Shown: positions 49,248-60,118, counted from the first letter of the stretch. The stretch: 64,000 nt of DNA from Lachnospiraceae bacterium (GCA_021769135.1 JAETTM010000007.1:1-64000); one strand, 5' to 3'. Notes: generated by a model not told the origin, from the letters alone. A program made the numbers and translations.

Positions 49248-51833
49248 CTACATCATTTCCAGCGCTACACGGATTATGTTCGCCGCATTAAACTGCAAAT
49301 CGGCCAGCGTAATCCGGAAGCCATCTATTTCCTTCCCGGTCTTAACCGCTTCCACAATATCATCCACATTCTTCTGGCAGCCCGGCATTTGTATATCATT
49401 TCCGGCATAAATGCACCCCACGGATGCCGAAATCGGATACTGAGGTTCAAATTTTCCTGTAAATTCCGGCATATCCTGGGAGGTAAACCAGTCTGTCATC
49501 ACCGTTCCGCCAAAGCCCCACTCATCCCTTGCCATTGCCTGTATCAGGTCATAGCTGTTGGCCGTATGGATGCCGTTCAGCAAATTATAGGAGGTCATAA
49601 TGGAAAGGGGCTGGGATTCCTTTACCGCAATTTCAAAGCCCTTCAGGTAAATTTCCCGCAAAGCCCGTTCGCTCACATGGGCATTGACAAAGTATCTGTT
49701 GTCCTCCTGATTATTCACGGCAAAATGTTTAATGGTTGTTCCTTTTCCTTTATGCCGCTGCACCCCTAACGTCATAGCCGCTGCCATTTCCCCGGAAACA
49801 AACGGGTCCTCGGAATAATATTCGAAATTCCGTCCGCACAACGGATTGCGGTGGATATTCATAGCCGGAGCCAGCCAAAGGTCTACGCCGAACTGTTCCA
49901 TCTCCCTTCCCACCATATCGCCAACCTGCTCCACCAGTTCCGTATTCCAGGAATGTGCCAGTGCCCATCCGATGGGAATCGCCGTGCAGTATTGATAATA
50001 ATTATCCACTTCGTCCTCGTTGATATCAGGGTCAAAGGGTTCAAAAGAGTCGCCCATCACGGAACCGCCAGGCAGCAATTTGCCGTCCTTCGTGGTTTTG
50101 AAATGAGGCTGAAGGCGCAGGCCTGCAGGGCCGTCCGCCAATATCATATTTTTTATGCCTCTGCCGGCCTTGAGGATGGAAGAAGTATCCCCCGCCGCTC
50201 CCGGCACCGTATACGATGCGTTGCCCACCACGTTCCCTTCCCCGGCCCGCAGCGTTCCCACGCACAAATCGGCCATTTCCTCCACGGTAAGCTGTGCCAC
50301 CAGCTCCTCCACCGTGCAGGTTCCGTCTTTCACATCCTGCGCCGTAAGCTTCTTCGTCTGGTTAGTCTTATATTCTTCCCTTTTCCCTTGATAGGACATC
50401 TTCTTCGTCTCAATGGCAGATGCCTGGATAGTTCCTCGATATATCTTATCCGCTCCGGCCATGCCATCCTCTATTCCAACCCTCTGCATCGCCGCAACGG
50501 ATGCTGTATCCGGCTTAATTTCCTTCAATTCGATATCCAACGGGAACAAATTCTTCCCAATCTGCGTCTTCACATCCTCTTCCAATGTAAGCACAGCGGC
50601 CACTTCCGTATCCATGGCGCTGTTACCCACACGGATGATATAATCCCCTTTTTCCAGCACCCAGGCAGCGTCCGCTTCCGAATAGGATGCCATATCTTTT
50701 ATTGCAAAAGTCAATATCATGGCCTCCGATTCCCCTGGCTTTAACAAAGATGTTTTATGGTAAGCTGCCAGCTCCTGATAAGGCTTGTCCAGCCTGCCCT
50801 GGGGCGCGGAATAATAAATCTGCACTACTTCCTTGCCCGCATAAGAAGAGCCAACATTCCGAACGGTCGCGCGTATCTGCACTCTATCCCCTACTGCTTC
50901 CGCCCCGTCTATCTTTAAAGAAAAATCCGTATAAGAGCGGCCAAATCCAAAACAGTATTCCGGTTCTATGCCAAAACTGTCAAAATAGCGGTATCCTACA
51001 TAAATCCCGTCCGTATACTCTTCCTCATGCACGCTTCCGTTATGGCTGAATTGGGCGGAAGAAGGATAATCCATGTAATTTTTCGCCCAGGTATCCACCG
51101 TTTTCCCCGAAGGGTTCACTTTTCCCGTCACCACATCCGCCAGCGCATCCCCGCCGATATTGCCCAGCTGCCCCATCAGCAGAAGCGCATTAATGCCCGG
51201 AATAACTTTCAGCTCCGAAAGGTCCATCACTCCGCCGATGTTCAAAACCACTATCATCTTTTTAAAGTGGGCCGCCACCATTTCCAAATTTTTCTTTTCT
51301 TCCTCGAACAGCAGATAATCGCCTTCCTTGCAAAACCGGTCGGACCCTTCCCCGGAATTGCGTGCGATAACATAAACCGCCACATCCGTATCCGCCTCTT
51401 TGCAGTCCTCTTCCGTAATCAGCAGCGGTGCCGGGTCGCTGTAAGGATGGTCAAACTGTATAATAAATTCGCTCCGGCCGCTTTTCCCCGCTTCCGCAGC
51501 CACCCACTCCAAATATTCCTTCTTCGCCTTATCCAGCATCTGCTCCTGTTTATCCAGCCAGGCGCCGGAAGCCACGGTAAACCCGGCATTTCGGAACCCC
51601 ATTTCTACGTTCACAATGCTTCTGGAATTCACATCGCCTGAACCTGTGCCGCCTTTTACCGTCTTCCTTACGCCGTTTCCATATAGCGCGATTTTTCCGG
51701 CTTCCTTTAATGGCAGCGCTCCGTCATTTTCCAGAAGGACCATACATTCCCCCGCCACTTCCCGGGAAATATTCATATGGTCTATTTCCCGCTGCTCCAC
51801 TTCCTGTGATTTCGATGCAAAAATCTCCGGCAT
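49248..51833 (-). CDS. glycoside hydrolase family 3 with inverted domain order
   Basis: GH3_C-like and Fn3-like regions precede GH3_N-like MILADGPAGLR...KHFAVNNQEDNR...GTVMTDWF. Confidence 0.9.
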   Translation of the reverse strand: MPEIFASKSQEVEQREIDHMNISREVAGECMVLLENDGALPLKEAGKIALYGNGVRKTVKGGTGSGDVNSRSIVNVEMGFRNAGFTVASGAWLDKQEQMLDKAKKEYLEWVAAEAGKSGRSEFIIQFDHPYSDPAPLLITEEDCKEADTDVAVYVIARNSGEGSDRFCKEGDYLLFEEEKKNLEMVAAHFKKMIVVLNIGGVMDLSELKVIPGINALLLMGQLGNIGGDALADVVTGKVNPSGKTVDTWAKNYMDYPSSAQFSHNGSVHEEEYTDGIYVGYRYFDSFGIEPEYCFGFGRSYTDFSLKIDGAEAVGDRVQIRATVRNVGSSYAGKEVVQIYYSAPQGRLDKPYQELAAYHKTSLLKPGESEAMILTFAIKDMASYSEADAAWVLEKGDYIIRVGNSAMDTEVAAVLTLEEDVKTQIGKNLFPLDIELKEIKPDTASVAAMQRVGIEDGMAGADKIYRGTIQASAIETKKMSYQGKREEYKTNQTKKLTAQDVKDGTCTVEELVAQLTVEEMADLCVGTLRAGEGNVVGNASYTVPGAAGDTSSILKAGRGIKNMILADGPAGLRLQPHFKTTKDGKLLPGGSVMGDSFEPFDPDINEDEVDNYYQYCTAIPIGWALAHSWNTELVEQVGDMVGREMEQFGVDLWLAPAMNIHRNPLCGRNFEYYSEDPFVSGEMAAAMTLGVQRHKGKGTTIKHFAVNNQEDNRYFVNAHVSERALREIYLKGFEIAVKESQPLSIMTSYNLLNGIHTANSYDLIQAMARDEWGFGGTVMTDWFTSQDMPEFTGKFEPQYPISASVGCIYAGNDIQMPGCQKNVDDIVEAVKTGKEIDGFRITLADLQFNAANIIRVALEMM

Positions 51834-51852
51834 ATCCTAATTACCTCCTTTT

Positions 51853-52998
51853 TTATTGGACTTCCTTATCGTTTGTGCTCCGTTTTTCCTCCCCCAAATA
51901 CCCCTTCAAAAACTCATACATCTCCAATTCCGTAGGCGGACACCCTTTCAAACTATGCTGAAAGCCTTTCGTGCAGTTTCCAACCCCCAGCACCCCGCTT
52001 TTCCCCCGGAATCCCTGGCCAATGCATATCTTCTCCGGAAAATCCTTCAACAGCCCTTCCTTTTCCAGCATATCCAACGCCGGAATGAGATACCCATAGC
52101 AAGCGCTGCAGGAATCCACCTCTTCCGTCACTTCCCGAAGCTTCATCACCCTCTCCTTATCCGGCATTTTTGCGGGTTCCATACCGCCCGGGCGGTTTCC
52201 CTCCGAGATAAATGCCCTGTTCAAATCCCCGCAGCCCACGCCCAGCTTCTCCGCCATTCCGATATAAGCCACTTCCTCCGTTTTATACCCCATCAGCTTG
52301 CACACATAGGCATCGCATAACACCGGGTCCGCCGCCGCAAACAGACGGTTCATTACCGTAGGGTTTCCTCCGTCCTCAAAGCTTAAATCACCGCAGATTC
52401 CATCCACCAGAATAAAATCCTGACGGACACCTATCCCCAGGTGGGCAATCGGGCGATGGAGCCCCATCGTATGGAACCGTCTTTTCTCCCCATTGGGTAT
52501 CAGCCCCTTCATATTTTTCAGGGCGCATGTAATCCGGGTCTGGCAATGCCCCTTCATCACCGGCACATTAATCATAAAATCCACGTCAAATGCGCACTGG
52601 CAAATATTCAGTTTCATCCCCCCGCAATCCGTGGACACAGCTTTTTCCTTCTGGGTGTCTATCAACTCCACCCCGTATTTTTTCGCCAATTCCCCATATC
52701 CGCAAACCCGAAATGCATTTTCCGTCTTCTCCCCTACCCAGGAGCCTTCCATAATGGCAATTTCTCTAAACCCATGCTCTTTCAGATATTGCAGCAGGCC
52801 CTCCACCACCTCCGGGTGGGTAGTAGCCCCTTCCGAAGCAGGAACCGCCGACACCAGGTTGGGCTTAATCCCCACCCTTTTTTTCCGGTCTCCAATCATC
52901 CCGGCCAAATCCGCCCTTTCCAGCAGTTCTTTCGCCATCTCCCTATACTCCGTACCATATGTCACCAAAATTTCATTTTTTTCCATGCCTGCCCTCAT
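51853..52998 (-). CDS. DUF362 domain-containing protein
   Basis: VGIKPNLVSAVPASEGATTHPEVVEGLLQYLKEHGF...INVPVMKGHCQTRITCALKNMKGLIP. Confidence 0.88.
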   Translation of the reverse strand: MRAGMEKNEILVTYGTEYREMAKELLERADLAGMIGDRKKRVGIKPNLVSAVPASEGATTHPEVVEGLLQYLKEHGFREIAIMEGSWVGEKTENAFRVCGYGELAKKYGVELIDTQKEKAVSTDCGGMKLNICQCAFDVDFMINVPVMKGHCQTRITCALKNMKGLIPNGEKRRFHTMGLHRPIAHLGIGVRQDFILVDGICGDLSFEDGGNPTVMNRLFAAADPVLCDAYVCKLMGYKTEEVAYIGMAEKLGVGCGDLNRAFISEGNRPGGMEPAKMPDKERVMKLREVTEEVDSCSACYGYLIPALDMLEKEGLLKDFPEKICIGQGFRGKSGVLGVGNCTKGFQHSLKGCPPTELEMYEFLKGYLGEEKRSTNDKEVQ

Positions 52999-53207
52999 TT
53001 CTACACGGCTTTTATATCTTAGTTTGTTTTATTATACAAATCCATGTGTTATTATGATTTTACCGTTTTTATAACCTCTTTACAATCCTATACTGAAAAT
53101 TATATTTTTTTGATATATCAAGAATATTTCCATTTCAAATATTGGGAAATATGGTTTTTAAATATTTCACAAGCGTCAACTCAGCCACAAAGCTTGTAAT
53201 TTAATAA

Positions 53208-53227
53208 CCCCGCTGCAAGCAGCGGGG
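53208..53227. terminator. GC-rich hairpin terminator
   Basis: CCCCGCTGCAAGCAGCGGGG, followed on the minus strand by TTATTAAATT. Confidence 0.7.
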
Positions 53228-53251
53228 CTTCAATCTCTTACTTCACTTACT

Positions 53252-54286
53252 TCAAACCGCAATCCTGCAGTGCACAAACGTCCTGCGGTTCTCCGTATAG
53301 AAAATATTCAGCACATTTCCTTCCGCCGTAACCGAAGGGTAGGAATACTCCCCGGGTTCCGTTTCCAGGTGGATGGGCTCACTAAATGTTTTTCCGTTAT
53401 CTTTTGACAGGCTGACCGAAAGCGGCGAACGCTTCCCCCAGTTATAAGGAACAGGATTATATACCACCGCCAGTGTTCCGTCCTCCATGCGGACGGCATC
53501 TATTCCGCAGCAGTTATTTGGCAGCTGGGTGGGATAGGCTTCGCACCAGGTTTTTCCATAGTCTATAGAATCGCTTCTGTAAATTCTTCCCCTTGTGCTC
53601 CGCATCAGAGCATGAATCTGCCCTTTTTCCGATTCCCACATCGTCGGCTGAATGACGCCGTCCCATGCCCCAACCGTATCCAGGTCATTTTCCCATAAGG
53701 CCCCTTTCCGCAGCCCCTCCCAAAGCATATCTTTATTTAACGCCTCCGACTTATGGTGTACAATGGGTATCCGGGCTATATGCCAGGTCTTCCCCTCATC
53801 CTCCGAAATGTCAGCATAACAGTCCATTTCCTCTCCCAGTTCCTGTGATGTAGGCGCTATCCATGTGCCGTTAGAGGCGAGCAATATCTTGTTCCTCACC
53901 GTTGCCCGGGGCCTGTAGTCGCCCGGCACTGCCTCCTTAGCTTCCGACCATGTGTATCCCCCGTCATCCGACCAGGATACGTAAGTATACCATGTCTGTA
54001 CAGTCAGCCCCACTTTATAAAACAGGTAAATTCTTCCCCTATATTGGAAAAGTACCGGGTTCCAGTGGGGAAGCTGATAAATATATTTTATCCGTACCGG
54101 CGGATGCCATTTCCCATCTTTGTATCGCGATAGCCAGATTGCCTGGTCCGGCGTTCCTTCGCTGGTTCCCGCCCAAAAGGCCACTAAATATTCATTTTCA
54201 CCGATTTTCAACTGCGTATTCGCATGGCAGTCATGAAACCATTCCTGTTCGTTAGAAAAAATCCTCTCTTTCAATATGATATGCAT
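53252..54286 (-). CDS. sialidase/BNR-repeat family protein
   Basis: SWSDDGGYTWSEAKE, SEDEGKTWH, SIDYGKTWCEAYP, SKDNGKTFSEP Asp-box-like repeats. Confidence 0.82.
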   Translation of the reverse strand: MHIILKERIFSNEQEWFHDCHANTQLKIGENEYLVAFWAGTSEGTPDQAIWLSRYKDGKWHPPVRIKYIYQLPHWNPVLFQYRGRIYLFYKVGLTVQTWYTYVSWSDDGGYTWSEAKEAVPGDYRPRATVRNKILLASNGTWIAPTSQELGEEMDCYADISEDEGKTWHIARIPIVHHKSEALNKDMLWEGLRKGALWENDLDTVGAWDGVIQPTMWESEKGQIHALMRSTRGRIYRSDSIDYGKTWCEAYPTQLPNNCCGIDAVRMEDGTLAVVYNPVPYNWGKRSPLSVSLSKDNGKTFSEPIHLETEPGEYSYPSVTAEGNVLNIFYTENRRTFVHCRIAV

Positions 54287-54317
54287 AAGCCTCCCTCACA
54301 TTTCCCACATCTTCTTT

Positions 54318-55028
54318 CTACTGTTCTCCGGAATAGTAATTCTCCACGGATTCCTCCAGATGCTGCCGCATCAGCTTTTCCGCCTTTTCCCCATCCTGAG
54401 AGCGCAAGGTGGCTATAATCTGCTTATGAAATTCAATCCCGTTTTCGTTCCCTCCTTCAGGAATAAGCGCTGTCCGCAAAATAGGTGCCAAAAGATTCGC
54501 CATGGACTGTGCAAACAATTCCAATAAAGGATTGTGGGATAGCTTGGCGATGGTGATATGAAACTGGATATCCAGACTGATTCTCTTCTCAATATCCTCT
54601 TTGTATTTCATCATGCTGGCATTGATTTCGTCCAAAACGTCAAAGGCTTCCGGCTCATTGCGCTCAGCTGCCAGGCGGCACGCTTCCGTCTCAATGATTC
54701 TCCTGACCTCCATAACCGCACTGTGCTCCACATTATCCAGCAGGATAATCCGGTTCAAAAGTTCCGTCAGGCTCCTGTTGTCCGGCTTCTCTATGTATGC
54801 GCCCTCCCCTGTCCTAAGGCTAATCAGATGGCGTTCCTTTAAAATTTTTAACGATTCCCGCACCACATTCCTGCTCACTCCAAAATTCTCGGCCAATGTT
54901 TGCTCCGAAGGAAGCCTCTGTCCAATCTGGGATGAGTCATTTAATATCATCTGCTCCAGATTGTCCGCTATGCTTTCATATAAATTCACTCGCTGTACGC
55001 TATAATTGATTTTCTGCAAAATATCCAC
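54318..55028 (-). CDS. FadR-type GntR regulator (FCD domain)
   Basis: QRLPSEQTLAENFGVSRNVVRESLKILKERHLI; C-terminal all-alpha FCD. Confidence 0.92.
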   Translation of the reverse strand: MDILQKINYSVQRVNLYESIADNLEQMILNDSSQIGQRLPSEQTLAENFGVSRNVVRESLKILKERHLISLRTGEGAYIEKPDNRSLTELLNRIILLDNVEHSAVMEVRRIIETEACRLAAERNEPEAFDVLDEINASMMKYKEDIEKRISLDIQFHITIAKLSHNPLLELFAQSMANLLAPILRTALIPEGGNENGIEFHKQIIATLRSQDGEKAEKLMRQHLEESVENYYSGEQ

Positions 55029-55045
55029 CCATTCTTACTTTTTTA

Positions 55046-56725
55046 TCAGGGGTTTTTCTCCAATACCCCGCCCGTTATTTTTCCATTGTCCATGGTTACC
55101 CAGTTCATTTTCTCCTGTCCGCTGTCTCTGGACGGATAATCGACCCGGTCATGGCAGCCCCTGGATTCCTTCCTCTGGCGCATGCTGTACAGAATCAGGC
55201 CGGCCGCCTGCACTCCATTATAAACTCTGAAATGTTCCGCCGTTTCCTTTTTCCCCAAATTTGCCATCGGGTTCATCCGCAAGGACTTAAGCCTTTCCAT
55301 GGCCTCTTGTAAACCTTCTTCATTCCGGTGCAGACATGCATATTTTTGCATTACTCTCCGGACTTCTTTCATTATTTCCAAAGGCTGCCCGTTTTCTCCT
55401 TTTTCCGGGCATCCAAATTCTTTCCGCAACAGTTCTTCCGCTTCCGGATACTTCCAAAGTTCCCTTTCCGCCGCATATTCTGCCGCCGCCTTGCCGGCTG
55501 CTTCCCCTAAAACCTGAGTGGCCAGGATGCACAATCCTCCCATTCGGTTAGGTCCATGGCATCCTCCGGCGCTCTCCCCGCAGGCGTACAATCCCTCCAT
55601 GTCCGTTGTCATATCCCCATGAAGCAGGATTCCTCCGTTAAATCCCTGTGCGAAAGGGTAAAGGGCCATCGGCGTGCCGGTATTCATCCCCATCCGTTTC
55701 AGAAAAGCTTCCCAAAGTTCATAACGCTTTCCCGATACCCTGGCGGCATCCGGGGAAAAAACCAGGCCTGTGCCATTTCCGGCTTCCGCCTCTCCCACCA
55801 TGGCATATTCCAGATATTTCCCTTTGCTGTCCGTACTGAAAGGTCCATGGGCCGCATGGGCCAAAAGGCATTCCTCTTCCGTCATCCCCTCCGGCAAATA
55901 TTTCCACAGACAGCTTTCCCCTTTTCCGTTCTGCACCTTGGGCAATTCCACATAGGAAAAGGGATAATAGTTAATTCCTCTCCGGGGCATCACGCTGCCG
56001 TGCACAAACTGGATAAATTCCAAATTTGCCAGACGCACCCCATGCCTTGCCGCCATCGCATATGCACCGCCATACAGATGTCCGTAAGAAGCCCCATATT
56101 CATAAAGCCCTTCACCGCCCCCGCAGGCCAGCACCACGGCCTTTGCCGCTATATGGACCAGTTCTCCCTGTTCATCCACGGCCACCGCGCCGCAGCATCT
56201 GTTCTCCCTTACCAGCAAGGAAATCGCTGTCATCCCGCCGCAAAAACGGATATTCTTCCGTTCCTCCAATTCCCGTTTTGAGAATCGGATAAACCCATCC
56301 ATATCTTTCAGGAAAGCGCCCCTTGGTTCCCTCCCAAAACAGCCGGTAATCCCCACTTCCTTCATCGGAACAAAAGGAACTCCGCCTTCCTCCAGCCTTC
56401 GAAATGCCCGGATAGAGCCTTCCGCCAGTTTCCAGGCCAGCTTTTCATTCATACAGCCGCCTGATGCGCTTATAATTTCATCGCCAAAACGCAGAGCGTC
56501 TTCCTCATCCACAGCATACAGCATCCCCCACTCATGGCTTAACGGATAAAAAGTGGAACCGGATTTGCCGACCCCGCTTTCGCCAAGCAGCAGTACCTCC
56601 TGTTCCAAATCTGCGGCCGTGACCGCTGCCCGGATGCCTGCACCGCCATTTCCAACTACCAGCACATCGCATGACATCTGCGTTGAAATTATTTTTTCAA
56701 TTGAGAGATTTGGAAAATTTTTCAT
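55046..56725 (-). CDS. FAD-binding flavoprotein, fumarate reductase/succinate dehydrogenase family
   Basis: CDVLVVGNGGAGIRAAVTAADLEQEVLLL; GLYACGESAGGCHGPNRMGGLCILATQVLGE. Confidence 0.9.
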   Translation of the reverse strand: MKNFPNLSIEKIISTQMSCDVLVVGNGGAGIRAAVTAADLEQEVLLLGESGVGKSGSTFYPLSHEWGMLYAVDEEDALRFGDEIISASGGCMNEKLAWKLAEGSIRAFRRLEEGGVPFVPMKEVGITGCFGREPRGAFLKDMDGFIRFSKRELEERKNIRFCGGMTAISLLVRENRCCGAVAVDEQGELVHIAAKAVVLACGGGEGLYEYGASYGHLYGGAYAMAARHGVRLANLEFIQFVHGSVMPRRGINYYPFSYVELPKVQNGKGESCLWKYLPEGMTEEECLLAHAAHGPFSTDSKGKYLEYAMVGEAEAGNGTGLVFSPDAARVSGKRYELWEAFLKRMGMNTGTPMALYPFAQGFNGGILLHGDMTTDMEGLYACGESAGGCHGPNRMGGLCILATQVLGEAAGKAAAEYAAERELWKYPEAEELLRKEFGCPEKGENGQPLEIMKEVRRVMQKYACLHRNEEGLQEAMERLKSLRMNPMANLGKKETAEHFRVYNGVQAAGLILYSMRQRKESRGCHDRVDYPSRDSGQEKMNWVTMDNGKITGGVLEKNP

Positions 56726-56796
56726 TTTTTCCCTCCATTACAGTATGATATTTCAATCATTAAAAGTCAAGAAGAACCTCCGGGCAGCAAAGCTGC

Positions 56797-56830
56797 TAGC
56801 ACATCATTGCATTAATTCAATGATGTGCTA
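56797..56830. terminator. perfect 13-bp stem hairpin
   Basis: TAGCACATCATTG-CATTAATT-CAATGATGTGCTA. Confidence 0.75.
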
Positions 56831-56872
56831 GGAACCGCTGCTTCACTGGCCGATTGCCCAAAACAACTCCTT

Positions 56873-58333
56873 TTATCCCGGATTTGCCTCATTATACAGT
56901 TCAATGGTCTCGTCGATTTGTGTAATAATCCTCTCCACCGCATCTTCCGGCCCGAAATTTTCATCCCCGAACATCTGCCCGAAAGCATCCATCACAATAT
57001 TCCTGAAATCATAATAGCTTCCGAACACTGCCCCTACATATTCCGGCCTGCATTCTTCCAGTTCCTTCCAGATTGCCTCCACAAACGGCTTCTTTTCCCT
57101 GAATTCCGTATATACCTGGCTGTTATATGCGCCTGTGCTGACCGGTGTATATCCCGTATAAGCGGCATAATAGCCCATTACTTCATCCTGCCACAGATAT
57201 TTAATGAATTCCCATGCGCCGCGCTGTTTTTCTTCATCGCCCTTATCAATCATCCATACTCCATTGCCGCCGGGCGAAAAACTTCCTGTTACTTCTTCAT
57301 TGGTAATCGGAGCCGCAATCTGGCCAAGGGTAAAGTTTTCAATGGACGATTCCTGTTTCAATATCCACTGCGAACTGCCTACCAGCATCGCCAAATCTCC
57401 TGTGAGGAATGCCGTGGTAATATCGGAGCTGGCAATTGTTGTTGTCGGCGGATAATTGTAATCCTTGCTCAAATATTCATAAAATGTATTGAAAATAGTA
57501 TCCGCCGCCCCATTGTCATTCATCACACACCGCGTTACCTGTCCTGAACGCCCGTTGTTGTTGTCAAACGTAGGGTCTCCGGAAAGACACATATATTCTT
57601 CTACCTGCCAGCCGTCGCTTAAAATGGACCAGCCGTATTTCGCTTCCCCTGCATCCACCACTTTCTTTGCTGCCGCATCCAAATCCGCAATCGTCTTAAT
57701 GGAATTCACGTCAACCCCTGCATTTTCCAACGCCTCTTTATTGTAGCTTACGGACAGCATCGTTACGCTCAAAGGCATGCAGTAAAGCGTATCATCGATG
57801 GTATACAGCGAGCGTATATTCTCCTGCATTCCTGATACATCGAAGCCTTCGGAATCAATATAGTCCTGTATAGGAATGACATAATCGCTGTCCTTCAGGT
57901 ATCCCATGCATTCTACCACGATTTGGTAAATATCCGGCAAGGATTCCTTCGGAGTTGCCTTAAATTTTGCAAAGCTGTCATACCAGCTCCCCTGGAATTC
58001 CGATACTACATGGTATTTATCCTGAGATGCATTAAAATCATTGACAATCTGTGTAAACGCTTCTTCCCCCACGCCGCTTAACATATGCCATACGGTGATT
58101 TCCACCTTGTCGCCACCGGATGTTTCCTGGTCGGCTGCCGCTTCTTCCCCACCGCCAGTTTCTTCCGAAACGTTCGTTTCCTGCACAGCCTCAGCCTCTT
58201 CCTGTTTTGCATCTTTGGCCGAATTTTCCTCTGCGCTGTTCCCCGATGACCCGCAGGCTGCCAGAGATGCCATCATGGACAGTACGCACACCGCCGACAC
58301 GGCCTTTTGAAACCATTTGCTTTTCTTCTTCAT
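56873..58333 (-). CDS. extracellular solute-binding lipoprotein (carbohydrate ABC, family 1)
   Basis: lipobox LAACGSS; ITVWHMLSGVGEEAFTQIVNDFNAS. Confidence 0.92.
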   Translation of the reverse strand: MKKKSKWFQKAVSAVCVLSMMASLAACGSSGNSAEENSAKDAKQEEAEAVQETNVSEETGGGEEAAADQETSGGDKVEITVWHMLSGVGEEAFTQIVNDFNASQDKYHVVSEFQGSWYDSFAKFKATPKESLPDIYQIVVECMGYLKDSDYVIPIQDYIDSEGFDVSGMQENIRSLYTIDDTLYCMPLSVTMLSVSYNKEALENAGVDVNSIKTIADLDAAAKKVVDAGEAKYGWSILSDGWQVEEYMCLSGDPTFDNNNGRSGQVTRCVMNDNGAADTIFNTFYEYLSKDYNYPPTTTIASSDITTAFLTGDLAMLVGSSQWILKQESSIENFTLGQIAAPITNEEVTGSFSPGGNGVWMIDKGDEEKQRGAWEFIKYLWQDEVMGYYAAYTGYTPVSTGAYNSQVYTEFREKKPFVEAIWKELEECRPEYVGAVFGSYYDFRNIVMDAFGQMFGDENFGPEDAVERIITQIDETIELYNEANPG

Positions 58334-58427
58334 GTTACCCTCTCCTTTCGTGTAAAAATACATTATTTATAGAAATTTGCATTGCTGCCATACAGTTTGG
58401 CCCAGGACTTTGCACTTGCTGGCATTG

Positions 58428-59246
58428 CTACCCCTTGACCGCGCCTGCCACCATTCCCTTTACCAGAGACTTCTGCCCGAAAATAAAGATAATGATTGCA
58501 GGAAGCACAGCCGTCATCGCCGCCGCAAGGACAAGCCCATAATCGGCGCCCTCTGAATCCTTCAAGATGCCCGTGCCAATCTGAATCGTCCGCATGGCAT
58601 CCTTATTCGTGACCAGCAACGGCCAGAAATACTGATTATATGCATTGACAAATGCATACAGCCCTAAGGACGCGGTTGCCGACTTGGAAATCGGAAATGC
58701 AATCCTTACCAGGAAATTCATATGGCTGCATCCGTCTATTACGGAAGCTTCTTTCAGTTCGCGGGGTATTGTCATATAAAACTGCCGTAAAATAAAAATG
58801 CTCATCCCGTTTGCCAGAAAAGGCAATGTCAGGCCCAGGTAAGTATCCGTCAGCTTCAGCCCGCAGATTGTCAAATAATTGGAAATCAAATTGGACTCAT
58901 AAGGTATCATCATGGAAGCCAGCACGAGGACAAACAGCGGTTTTTTCCCTTTAAATTCAAAAAAGGTAAATGCATATGCCGCAAGGCTGGAGGTTATAAT
59001 CTGCGCCGCCACCTGGATGCCGCTGACTAACAGCGTATTTTTAAAATAAGTAAAAATCGGCACTCTCCCAAATACTGCCTGGTAATTCTTCCATGACATA
59101 CGGTCTGTAAAAAAAACCGGCGGCATCTTAAAAATATCCGCCATCCCCATAAAACTTAGGCACACGCCATAGAACAGCGGGAAAATCACCAGCCCTCCCA
59201 GCAGCAGCTTTAAAAAAAAGAATATTGCTTCTTTCCTTTTCCTCAT
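58428..59246 (-). CDS. carbohydrate ABC transporter permease (MalG-like)
   Basis: ELKEASVIDGCSHMNFLVRIAFPISKSATAS. Confidence 0.93.
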   Translation of the reverse strand: MRKRKEAIFFFLKLLLGGLVIFPLFYGVCLSFMGMADIFKMPPVFFTDRMSWKNYQAVFGRVPIFTYFKNTLLVSGIQVAAQIITSSLAAYAFTFFEFKGKKPLFVLVLASMMIPYESNLISNYLTICGLKLTDTYLGLTLPFLANGMSIFILRQFYMTIPRELKEASVIDGCSHMNFLVRIAFPISKSATASLGLYAFVNAYNQYFWPLLVTNKDAMRTIQIGTGILKDSEGADYGLVLAAAMTAVLPAIIIFIFGQKSLVKGMVAGAVKG

Positions 59247-60118
59247 CAGTAATTCACACCCTTCTTTTCAAATAAAAACTGGATTCTGGTTATGACAAAT
59301 ATAATCAGGAACAGAATCACCGACTGCGCACATGCATAATCAAACCTGGTGTTCCGGAATGCTTCTTCATAGATTGACCATATCAGCGTCCTGGTGCTCT
59401 GGTAAGGTCCGCCGTTGGTCAGCAGCCTTATCTGGGCAAAAGTCTGAAATGACAGCACGATATTATAAAATATCACAAAAAATATCTGCGGCGATGCAAT
59501 CGGTATCGTAATATAAAACAGCCGCCCAAAATACCCCGCCCCATCCAGCTGGGCGCTTTCCAGCAGCTCTGCGGATACATTGCGCAGGCCGGTCAACAGA
59601 AAAATCACGTTCATCCCCAAGCCCGACCAGGCCGTTACTGCCGCCACACACCAGATTGCCATCTTCGGCTCCGCCAGCCATGCATAGTCCGTCTTCAGCA
59701 CATAATTCAATACACCCGCATGGGGCGCAAAAATAAGATACCAGATGACCGATGCCGGAGCCGCCGCAATAACAAGCGGAATTGTGAACATCGTCTCATA
59801 GATTCTGCTCCCCCGTTTATGCTCCGCTGCGGCCAGGGCCAGGACAAAACCTATAACAAAAGAAGGGATTCCCACCATCAAAGCAAATTTAAATGTCCTA
59901 AGCAACGTTTCCCGGAATTCCGAAGACGTTAAGATTTTCATATAATTGCGCATCCCTACAAATTTAATGGGGTTGCCGGACGCGTTGGTCAGCGTTAGTG
60001 AAGTATAAATATTCTTTATAAACGGGAAGAATACAAACCCGCCAATGATAATCAGGCTGGGCAGCAGCAGCAAGTAAGGCTGCCATTCCCATTTTTTTCC
60101 CTTAGAGCTTTTTTTCAT
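59246..60118 (-). CDS. carbohydrate ABC transporter permease (MalF-like)
   Basis: ELLESAQLDGAGYFGRLFYITIPIASPQIFF. Confidence 0.93.
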   Translation of the reverse strand: MKKSSKGKKWEWQPYLLLLPSLIIIGGFVFFPFIKNIYTSLTLTNASGNPIKFVGMRNYMKILTSSEFRETLLRTFKFALMVGIPSFVIGFVLALAAAEHKRGSRIYETMFTIPLVIAAAPASVIWYLIFAPHAGVLNYVLKTDYAWLAEPKMAIWCVAAVTAWSGLGMNVIFLLTGLRNVSAELLESAQLDGAGYFGRLFYITIPIASPQIFFVIFYNIVLSFQTFAQIRLLTNGGPYQSTRTLIWSIYEEAFRNTRFDYACAQSVILFLIIFVITRIQFLFEKKGVNY

